Part shown: positions 1-5,090 of the stretch, piece after piece | Layout: each line of letters starts with the position of its first letter | Position numbering within the stretch: position 1 is the stretch's first letter | NCBI GenBank assembly: GCA_947454665.1 | Contig: CANGMU010000179.1 | Location: 1-5,090 of the forward strand | Direction of reading: 5' to 3' | Length of the DNA: 5,090 bases | Source: Pseudomonadota bacterium | GTDB lineage: Bacteria > Pseudomonadota > Gammaproteobacteria > Steroidobacterales > Steroidobacteraceae | Notes under the pieces: generated by a model | The model's input: the letters and a program-made list of their open reading frames with translations, nothing else | Told to the model about the DNA's origin: nothing | The model's database searches: none | Position numbers and translations under genes: made by a program

Positions 1-901
1 AATCCGCGATCGAGATCGCCTCGCCGTGCGTGATCAGGAAACCGTGGAAGTGGCCGGCCTTCGGCGTCCAGGTGCGCACGCGCGTGCCGGCACCGGGCTG
101 CATCAGGTAGATGGCAGAGCCACAACCGAAGTCGTGGCGCTTGCCGTCACGCGGGAAGTTCTTCTCGTGCGAGCCCCAACCGAGCTCGGCCGGCTGCTGG
201 CCTTCCGACACGAAGCCGTCGACCGACCAGGTGTTCACGAATTCGTTGGGACGCTTGGGCACGTCCGTGAGCTGGGAATCGCGCTCCGCAATATGCACGA
301 CCTTGATGCCGAGCTGGCGGGCAAGCTGTGCCCAGCCTTCGCGCGTGGTCGGCTCCGTCACCGCCACGCCGGTGTCGGCGGCGATGTTGAGCAGCGCCTG
401 CTTCACGAAATGCGAGACCAGGCCGGGGTTCGCACCGTGCGTCACGACGGCCGTCGGCGCGCGCGCGTTGTCCTTGCGCAGCGCCAGCGCCTCTTCGCGC
501 AGGGCGTAGTTCGTGCGGCGTGCAGCCGGGATGCCCGGGTCGGTGTAACCACCGGCCCAGGGCTCGATGCAGGTATCGAGGTACATCGCGCCTTTTTCCC
601 AGCAGAACTTGATCAGCGCGAGGCTGGAGACGTCGACGGAGAGGTTCAGGAGGAAATCGCCACGGCCGACCAGCGGTTCGAGCACGCGACGGAAATTCTC
701 GCGCACAAGGGGTTCCTTGAAGAACTTCACGCCGAATTCGCGGGCGCAGTCGAGACCGGCGTCATCCGCCGTGACGACCGTGATGCGGTCCTTGCTGACG
801 CCGATGTGGCGCAGGATCAGCGGCAGGACGCCCTGCCCGATGCTGCCGAAACCGACGATGAGGATGCGACCGGGGAAATCTACGTGAACCTTGTGCGTCA
901 T
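1..901 (-). CDS. hss: Homospermidine synthase, N-terminal 300 residues (C-terminus beyond window edge)
   Basis: This enzyme makes homospermidine in the cytoplasm by NAD-dependent transfer of an aminobutyl group to putrescine, from a second putrescine or from spermidine. Translating the minus strand gives 300 uninterrupted codons. The start is an NAD-binding Rossmann motif GFGSIGQGVLPLI (residues 17-29), typical of the saccharopine-dehydrogenase-like bacterial HSS family. Further family blocks are LDTCIEPW (108-115), THGANPG (154-160), HIAERDSQ (203-210) and FLITHGEA (288-295). Compared from memory with the Blastochloris viridis enzyme, the active-site residues Asp94, Glu117, Asn162, Glu210, Trp229, Glu237, His296 and Glu298 correspond here to D90, E113, N158, E206, W225, E233, H292 and E294, a constant offset of four. 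An active enzyme is therefore likely. The family is roughly 470-480 residues, so over a third is missing at the edge, not through mutation. The ATG at 899-901 is the only in-frame start after the TAG at 911-913. It lies 39 bp downstream of the gst-like gene and is probably co-transcribed with it. Confidence 0.95.
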   Translation of the reverse strand, partial: MTHKVHVDFPGRILIVGFGSIGQGVLPLILRHIGVSKDRITVVTADDAGLDCAREFGVKFFKEPLVRENFRRVLEPLVGRGDFLLNLSVDVSSLALIKFCWEKGAMYLDTCIEPWAGGYTDPGIPAARRTNYALREEALALRKDNARAPTAVVTHGANPGLVSHFVKQALLNIAADTGVAVTEPTTREGWAQLARQLGIKVVHIAERDSQLTDVPKRPNEFVNTWSVDGFVSEGQQPAELGWGSHEKNFPRDGKRHDFGCGSAIYLMQPGAGTRVRTWTPKAGHFHGFLITHGEAISIAD

Positions 902-908
902 GATATTG

Positions 909-921
909 CTCTAAAGCCTCC
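909..921 (-). promoter_or_regulatory. Ribosome binding region of hss, with unusual spacing
   Basis: On the minus strand, a strong GGAGG (917-921) lies 15 nt before the hss ATG, farther than the usual 5-9 nt. A weaker AGAG (909-912) lies 7 nt before the ATG and could serve instead. Both fall in the 39-bp gap after the preceding gene, so hss has its own initiation signal and need not depend on translational coupling. Confidence 0.45.
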
Positions 922-940
922 AGATACGTGGGGGTGGGTG

Positions 941-1615
941 TCAGGAACGGGGGCACTCGCCCCAGTGGGGCGGCCAGGTCTTGGCGAATCCGGGCAGCGA
1001 TTCGACGCGCTGCATCCATTTCGCGAGCGAAGGATAGTGGACTTCGGCCGGCAGGAAACGCGCGGAAAGCTCCTGGGCGGACGGTTCCGAGAGGCTGCGG
1101 TGCAGCAGGCGGATGAAGGGATAGATCGCAATGTCGGCGGCGGAGACCGCCTCGCCGACGATCCAGTCGGACTTCGCCAGGCGCGCCTCGATCGTGCGCG
1201 CCTCGTTGGCCACGTGGTGCATGGCCTGCGTCAGCTCCTCGTCGAGACGTGGCCGGCGACCGTACAGCAGCGCGTCGACGATGAGCATCAGGGCCGATTC
1301 GTTATAGGCCTGGAATTCGTTGATGACGCGCATGATGACCGCAGCCTCTTCGGGCGAGCGGCCGAAGAGCGGCTGGTCCGGGTATTTGAGGTCGAGGTAA
1401 TACAGTACCGCAAGCGATTCGAAGACCACGTAATCGCCATCTTTCACCACCGGCAGGCGCCCACGCGGGTTCATCGCCAGCATCTGTGGCGCCTTGTGCT
1501 CCTGCAGCTCGAGGTGGAGCCGGTGGCTGGTGTAGGGCAGTCGCTTGAGCTCGAGCGCAAGCAACACGCGCCACGAGTACGGACTGCCGCTACCCCAATA
1601 AACGTCGATGGTCAT
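941..1615 (-). CDS. Glutathione S-transferase family protein
   Basis: A complete 224-residue protein of usual cytosolic GST length. The N-terminal thioredoxin-like domain (about 1-80) contains SPYSWR (11-16), where S11 or S14 is the likely glutathione-activating residue. It also has the cis-proline segment RLPVV (53-57, P55) and the ES pair (66-67) that contacts the glutamyl part of glutathione. The helical C-terminal domain (about 88-210) carries the N-capping box SAAD (158-161) followed by IAIYPF. Family members conjugate, reduce or isomerise small molecules with glutathione; the substrate cannot be read from the sequence. There is no signal peptide, so it is cytosolic. It is the first gene of the leftward group and precedes hss by 39 bp. 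The ATG at 1613-1615 fits the domain start; the AGGA just before it is only 2 nt away, so its ribosome binding site is weak. I do not assign a class or gene symbol. Confidence 0.9.
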   Translation of the reverse strand: MTIDVYWGSGSPYSWRVLLALELKRLPYTSHRLHLELQEHKAPQMLAMNPRGRLPVVKDGDYVVFESLAVLYYLDLKYPDQPLFGRSPEEAAVIMRVINEFQAYNESALMLIVDALLYGRRPRLDEELTQAMHHVANEARTIEARLAKSDWIVGEAVSAADIAIYPFIRLLHRSLSEPSAQELSARFLPAEVHYPSLAKWMQRVESLPGFAKTWPPHWGECPRS

Positions 1616-1637
1616 GGTCCTGTCGCATTACCGACGA

Positions 1638-1643
1638 ATTGTA
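1638..1643 (-). promoter_or_regulatory. Candidate -10 element for the gst-hss group
   Basis: On the minus strand the sequence reads TACAAT, one mismatch from the sigma-70 consensus TATAAT, in otherwise GC-rich DNA. A start about 7 nt downstream would give a leader of roughly 16 nt before the ATG at 1615. No matching -35 hexamer is seen at normal spacing, so this is a weak prediction that might need an activator or might be chance. Confidence 0.3.
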
Positions 1644-1659
1644 GCGATGATTGAGACAA

Positions 1660-1672
1660 GCCGGTGACCGGC
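1660..1672. repeat. 13-bp perfect palindrome (GCCGGTGACCGGC)
   Basis: Two 6-bp arms, GCCGGT and ACCGGC, flank a single central G. It lies just before the GGAG ribosome binding site (1673-1676) of the rightward group and 17-22 bp upstream of the minus-strand -10 candidate. It could be a dimeric regulator's operator placed to affect both groups. A hairpin is less likely, because a one-base loop is impossible and a realistic loop leaves only four to five pairs. In GC-rich DNA it may be chance. Confidence 0.3.
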
Positions 1673-1687
1673 GGAGACCCCTGATCC

Positions 1688-2530
1688 ATGCGTGATTCCT
1701 GCCTGATCCCGGCAAATGGGCTGTCTGCCCGTCTGGGCGATGCGCGACTGGCGATCGTCGATTGCCGTTTCGAACTGGGAAACCCTGGCCAGGGCCGACG
1801 TCTTTACGACGCCGGGCATATCCCTGGCGCCCTGTTTGCCTCGATGGACGACGATCTGGCCGGGCCTGTGTTACCCGCGACCGGCCGTCATCCGCTGCCG
1901 GCGCCCGAGGATTTTTCCCGTGCACTCGCGGGCTGGGGTATCGAGACGCACACGCCCGTGGTCGCCTATGACCAGGGCCACGGTGCGGGCGCTGCACGCC
2001 TCTGGTGGCTGTTGCGCGCCATCGGTCACACAGCGCCGGTGCAGGTCCTCGATGGGGGCATCGCCGCCTGGACGGCCGCAGGGCTGCCCCTTTCGACCGA
2101 GGGCACGCAGCGCGCAGCGACGCAGGTCACGCCCAGGCCTTTCGCAGGCTGGCTGACGGCGGCACAGGTCGCCGAGGGACTGGACGCCGGATCGATCCAG
2201 CTGGTGGACGCACGCGGCGCCGACCGCTTCGCCGGACAAAACGAGACGATCGACCCGGTCGCGGGCCATGTGCCCGGCGCCCTGAACCGGCCCTTCCTCC
2301 AGAACCTGGGGCCCGATGGCTGCTTCAAGCGGGCCGAGGTCTTGCGGCACGAGTGGTCGGCGCTGCTCGGCCATGAAGAGGGTTCGCAGGTGGTGGCGAT
2401 GTGTGGTTCGGGCATCACGGCCTGCCAGAACCTGCTGGCCCTGGAGGTCGCAGGCCTTGCCGGTGGCCGGCTGTACGCCGGTTCCTGGAGCGAATGGATC
2501 CGGGATCCGTCGCGTCCGGTGGCCCCATGA
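1688..2530 (+). CDS. sseA: Two-domain sulfurtransferase (3-mercaptopyruvate/thiosulfate sulfurtransferase type)
   Basis: A complete 280-residue protein, the usual length for tandem-rhodanese sulfurtransferases. The N-terminal rhodanese domain (about 8-134) is non-catalytic: its active loop position reads YDQGHGAGAARLWW (94-107), with Asp in place of Cys. The C-terminal domain (about 155-277) carries DAR..RF (174-181), the GHVPGALN segment (193-200), the catalytic loop CGSGITAC with C239, and YAGSWSEW (263-270). The CGSG[VI]T loop is the signature of mercaptopyruvate sulfurtransferases, whereas thiosulfate-preferring rhodaneses usually have a basic loop such as CRKG or CRTG. Such enzymes take sulfur from 3-mercaptopyruvate onto the cysteine as a persulfide and pass it to a thiol acceptor, giving pyruvate. 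It is cytosolic, with no signal peptide. The ATG at 1688 follows a GGAG 11 nt upstream and fits the family start. Its stop overlaps the speA start by ATGA. The exact donor is inferred, and the symbol rests on similarity to E. coli SseA. Confidence 0.9.
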   Translation: MRDSCLIPANGLSARLGDARLAIVDCRFELGNPGQGRRLYDAGHIPGALFASMDDDLAGPVLPATGRHPLPAPEDFSRALAGWGIETHTPVVAYDQGHGAGAARLWWLLRAIGHTAPVQVLDGGIAAWTAAGLPLSTEGTQRAATQVTPRPFAGWLTAAQVAEGLDAGSIQLVDARGADRFAGQNETIDPVAGHVPGALNRPFLQNLGPDGCFKRAEVLRHEWSALLGHEEGSQVVAMCGSGITACQNLLALEVAGLAGGRLYAGSWSEWIRDPSRPVAP

Positions 2531-4449
2531 GCACGAATTGGAGCGTCGAGGATTCGCTGGAGCTCTACCAGGTGCCTGCCTGGGGCAAGGGTTATTTCTC
2601 GATCAACGCTGCAGGCCATGTGGTGGTCCGCCCGGATCCGGCGGTGGACCGCGAGATCGACCTGCACGAAGTGGTGCAGGGTCTGTCCGCGCGCGACCTG
2701 CGTACCCCGGTCGTCGTGCGTTTCTCGGACATCCTCGCGCACCGGCTTCGTCACCTGCACGACGCTTTCGCGCAGGCGATTGCCGAGAACGACTACCGCA
2801 ACCGCTATGCCGCGGTGTTCCCCATCAAGGTGAACCAGCAACGGCTGGTGGTCGAGGAAGTCTTCCGTTACGGCGAAGAATTCGGGTTCGGCCTGGAAGT
2901 AGGCTCCAAGCCGGAACTGCTGGCCGTGATGGCGATGACCGAGGGTTCCCACGACCGCCTCATCATCTGCAACGGCTTCAAGGATTCCAGCTACATCGAG
3001 GCCGTGATCCTCGCGACCAAGCTCGGCCGCACGATCATTCCCGTGGTCGAGAATTTCTCGGAGCTGGCACTGATCCTCAGGCACGCGGAAGCCTACGACG
3101 TGCGGCCCCGCATCGGCGTGCGCGTGAAGCTGGCGAGCGAAGGCTCAGGTCGCTGGCGTGATTCGGCCGGCGAGAAGAGCAAGTTCGGTCTCTTCATCTC
3201 GGAAATCCTCGAGCTGGTGGACGTGCTGCGCGGACGCGGGATGCTCGACTGCCTGCAACTCGTGCACTGCCATCCAGGCAGCCAGCTGCAGGACATCCGC
3301 CGCGTGAAGGACGCCATCAGCGAACTGGCGCATGTCTATGCGGAGCTGCGGCTGCTTGGCGCGGGCCTTGAATACATCGACGTGGGCGGCGGACTCGGCG
3401 TGGACTACGATGGCAGCGGGACAAACTTCCCCTCGTCGATGAACTACACGCTGAACGAATACGCGAACGACGTCGTGTACCGCATCGCCAGCGTCTGCAA
3501 CGCACGCAACGTGCCGCAGCCCATGATCGTCAGCGAATCAGGCCGCGCGATCGCCGCACACCACAGCGTACTGATCTTCGACGTCCTGGGCTCCTCCGCG
3601 CTGGACGGCTTCCAGGTCACCGGCCGGGAAGCCGAGGAACCGGGCAGCGCCCAGGCCTTGCCGCAACCCGTGAAGGACCTGTTCGATGCCTGGCGGTCGG
3701 TGAACCCCCGACGCCTCGTGGAGTGCTACCACGACGCGGTGACGGCCCGCGACCAGGTGCTGCAGATGTTCAAGCTGGGTCTGCTGTCGCTGGAATCGCG
3801 CGGCCTCGCCGAGCGCCTCTACTGGGCCACCTGCACCAAGGTGCGCGATGCGGCGCGCAAGCTCGACGAGGTACCCGAGGAACTGGAAGACCTCGAGGAC
3901 GCCTTGTCCGATACCTATTTCTGCAACTTCTCTGTCTTCCAGTCGCTGCCTGACAGCTGGGCCATCGACCAGTTGTTCCCGATCCTGCCGATCCACCGGC
4001 TCGACGAGGCACCCTCGCGCCATGCCGTGCTGGCGGACATCACCTGCGACTCGGATGGCAAGATCGACCACTTCGTCAGCCACCGCGATGTGAAGCGCAC
4101 GCTCGAGGTACATCCGTTGAAGGACGGCGAGGATTATTTCCTGGCGGCCTTTCTGGTCGGTGCCTACCAGGAGACGCTGGGCGACCTGCACAACCTGTTC
4201 GGCGACACGCACGTGGTGCACATCCGGCTGCTCGACGAGGGCGGCTGGTGGATCGAGGAGATCGTGAAGGGCGACACCGCGAACAAGGTGCTCGCCTACA
4301 TGGAATACGACGTCGAGGAGCTTTATCCGGCGCTGGCCCGCGACTGCGAGCGTGCGGTGCGGGAGGGGCGCATGTCGGTGGCTGAAAGCCAGTCGCTCAA
4401 GCGCTTCTACGAGGGAGAACTCGACGGCTATGCCTACCTCGAACCCTGA
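2527..4449 (+). CDS. speA: Biosynthetic arginine decarboxylase (PLP-dependent)
   Basis: This enzyme decarboxylates L-arginine to agmatine, the first step of the arginine route to putrescine. The 640-residue length is close to E. coli SpeA (about 658). Visible blocks are the PLP-lysine motif FPIKVNQ (K101), ASEGSGRW and EKSKFGL (216-222), HCHPGSQ (247-253), the phosphate-binding DVGGGLGVDYDG (285-296), SESGRA (336-341), NFSVFQSLPDSW, the ITCDSDGKIDHF segment with substrate-site C507-D508, GAYQE, HNLFGD, and the C-terminal end GYAYLEP. All catalytic residues I can place are present. The ATG at 2527 was chosen, although the frame is open further upstream, because it gives the family N-terminus and overlaps the sulfurtransferase stop as ATGA. 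Only a weak GGTGG (2518-2522) precedes it, which suits translational coupling. Putrescine-forming agmatine enzymes are not in the window. It stands divergent to hss, whose substrate is putrescine. Confidence 0.96.
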   Translation: MSTNWSVEDSLELYQVPAWGKGYFSINAAGHVVVRPDPAVDREIDLHEVVQGLSARDLRTPVVVRFSDILAHRLRHLHDAFAQAIAENDYRNRYAAVFPIKVNQQRLVVEEVFRYGEEFGFGLEVGSKPELLAVMAMTEGSHDRLIICNGFKDSSYIEAVILATKLGRTIIPVVENFSELALILRHAEAYDVRPRIGVRVKLASEGSGRWRDSAGEKSKFGLFISEILELVDVLRGRGMLDCLQLVHCHPGSQLQDIRRVKDAISELAHVYAELRLLGAGLEYIDVGGGLGVDYDGSGTNFPSSMNYTLNEYANDVVYRIASVCNARNVPQPMIVSESGRAIAAHHSVLIFDVLGSSALDGFQVTGREAEEPGSAQALPQPVKDLFDAWRSVNPRRLVECYHDAVTARDQVLQMFKLGLLSLESRGLAERLYWATCTKVRDAARKLDEVPEELEDLEDALSDTYFCNFSVFQSLPDSWAIDQLFPILPIHRLDEAPSRHAVLADITCDSDGKIDHFVSHRDVKRTLEVHPLKDGEDYFLAAFLVGAYQETLGDLHNLFGDTHVVHIRLLDEGGWWIEEIVKGDTANKVLAYMEYDVEELYPALARDCERAVREGRMSVAESQSLKRFYEGELDGYAYLEP

Positions 4450-4490
4450 GGTCGCCGTCCTGCAACGGTTGCGCTAGCATCGGACGCAGC

Positions 4491-5090
4491 ATGACGCGGC
4501 ACGCTCGACAGCTACTGCCTCTCTTCCTCGCCGCCGGCCTGCTGGCCGCCTGCGCGGCGCAGCCGTCGCGCGTGCAAACAGCCGCGGCGCTGGACGCCGC
4601 GATCGCCGATCCCGCCCGCCCCGAAACCGACCGCGCACGCGACATCTGGCGTCACCCGCGTCAGACGTTGCTGTTCTTCGGCGTACGGCCCGACGTCGCC
4701 GTGGCCGAAATCGCACCTGGCGGTGCCGGTTGGTATACGCAGATCCTCGCGCCGCTGCTGCGCCAGCACGGCCGCTTCGTTGCCGCTGTTCCGCCCGTGG
4801 TGGTCGGCAACGCCTACAGCGAACGCGAGGCCAAGGCCTTTCAGGACCTGCTCGCCAGCGATCCATCGCGTTTCGATCGCGTAGAGGTCGCGCTGTTCAC
4901 GCCCGGTGGCGCGACGCCGTTCGTCGCGCCGGGCTCCCTCGACGTCGTGCTGACCTTTCGCAACGTGCACAACTGGATGGCACGCGGCCAGGCGGAAGCA
5001 GCCTTTGCGGATTTCTACCGCGCGCTGAAGCCGGGCGGCGTGCTGGGCGTGGTCGAACACCGGGGCAACGCACTGGTGCCACAGGACCCG
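4491..5090 (+). CDS. Predicted lipoprotein with SAM-dependent methyltransferase fold (C-terminus beyond window edge)
   Basis: The first 200 codons are visible. Residues 1-21 form a lipoprotein signal: a basic MTRHAR start, a hydrophobic stretch and the lipobox LAAC with lipidation at C21. The residue after it is Ala, not Asp, so by the Lol rule an outer-membrane location is likely. Then comes the family-typical segment RPETDRARDIWRHP (43-56), with TLLFFGV following. The SAM-binding motif I looks like EIAPGGAGWYT (73-83), and later blocks are LDVVLTFRNVHNW and a post-II YRALKPGGVLGVVEH. These match a family of exported predicted class I methyltransferases (I recall COG4798). No substrate is known to me. 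The start lies 41 bp after speA with no clear terminator between them, so it may be co-transcribed; its ribosome binding site is weak (GGA at 4482-4484). No in-frame stop occurs before the window edge. Confidence 0.85.
   Translation, partial: MTRHARQLLPLFLAAGLLAACAAQPSRVQTAAALDAAIADPARPETDRARDIWRHPRQTLLFFGVRPDVAVAEIAPGGAGWYTQILAPLLRQHGRFVAAVPPVVVGNAYSEREAKAFQDLLASDPSRFDRVEVALFTPGGATPFVAPGSLDVVLTFRNVHNWMARGQAEAAFADFYRALKPGGVLGVVEHRGNALVPQDP

Larger units (their letters stand above)
1616..1687. promoter_or_regulatory. Divergent intergenic control region
   Basis: This 72-bp gap separates the head-to-head starts of the GST-like gene (minus) and the sulfurtransferase gene (plus), so promoters for both groups should lie here or extend into the coding ends. 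For the leftward group there is a good -10-like TACAAT on the minus strand (1638-1643), about 22 bp before the ATG, but I find no convincing -35 at 16-18 bp. For the rightward group no clear sigma-70 pair is visible. A palindrome sits at 1660-1672 and a plus-strand GGAG at 1673-1676 lies 11 nt before the ATG at 1688. Confidence 0.55.

Noticed and set aside
26..1654. A 542-codon plus-strand open frame spanning both minus-strand genes
   Set aside because: It lies antisense to hss and the GST-like gene, both with clear family motifs. The two genes happen to share one reading frame (starts 714 bp apart) in GC-rich DNA, which leaves the opposite frame open. Its translation is Arg/Ala/Asp/Val-rich with no recognisable domain.
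2401..2526. Upstream extension of speA to an ATG at 2401
   Set aside because: The extra 42 residues overlap the catalytic end of the sulfurtransferase in another frame and do not resemble the SpeA N-terminus; the ATG at 2527 with ATGA overlap is better.
2026..3084. A 352-codon minus-strand open frame across the sulfurtransferase-speA junction
   Set aside because: It is antisense to two well-supported genes and shows no family motif; it is explained by high GC content and codon bias.
4450..4490. Possible terminator between speA and the methyltransferase gene (GCAAC/GTTGC at 4462-4472, CGTCC/GGACG outer arms)
   Set aside because: The inner palindrome has a one-base centre, the outer arms are only 5 bp, and no T-run follows, so it does not look like an intrinsic terminator.
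4512..5060. A 182-codon minus-strand open frame at the right end
   Set aside because: It is antisense to the lipoprotein methyltransferase, whose signal peptide and SAM motif are clear; it has no recognisable motif itself.

Overview
The window is high-GC DNA, fully packed with genes, and reads like a proteobacterial chromosome. The arginine decarboxylase aligns well with the gammaproteobacterial SpeA type, and the other genes fit that origin. I cannot fix the genus; a free-living gammaproteobacterium outside the Enterobacterales is my inference. I see no mobile elements, RNA genes or CRISPR arrays.

The layout is two divergent gene groups around a 72-bp intergenic region (1616-1687). Leftward on the minus strand are a glutathione S-transferase family protein (941-1615) and then, 39 bp further on, homospermidine synthase (from 901, running off the left edge). 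Rightward on the plus strand are a two-domain sulfurtransferase of the 3-mercaptopyruvate sulfurtransferase type (1688-2530), a biosynthetic arginine decarboxylase SpeA (2527-4449, sharing ATGA with the gene before it), and, after a 41-bp gap, a predicted lipoprotein with a SAM-methyltransferase fold (from 4491, running off the right edge).

The clear theme is polyamine synthesis. SpeA turns arginine into agmatine, which other enzymes not in this window can convert to putrescine. Homospermidine synthase joins two putrescines (or takes the aminobutyl group from spermidine) to make homospermidine. The two genes face away from each other across one short control region, so they could be co-regulated. 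The roles of the sulfurtransferase, the GST-like protein and the lipoprotein methyltransferase in this setting are unknown. The most notable points are the head-to-head polyamine arrangement, the tight coupling of sulfurtransferase to speA, a 13-bp palindrome in the shared control region, and a methyltransferase-like protein with a lipoprotein export signal.
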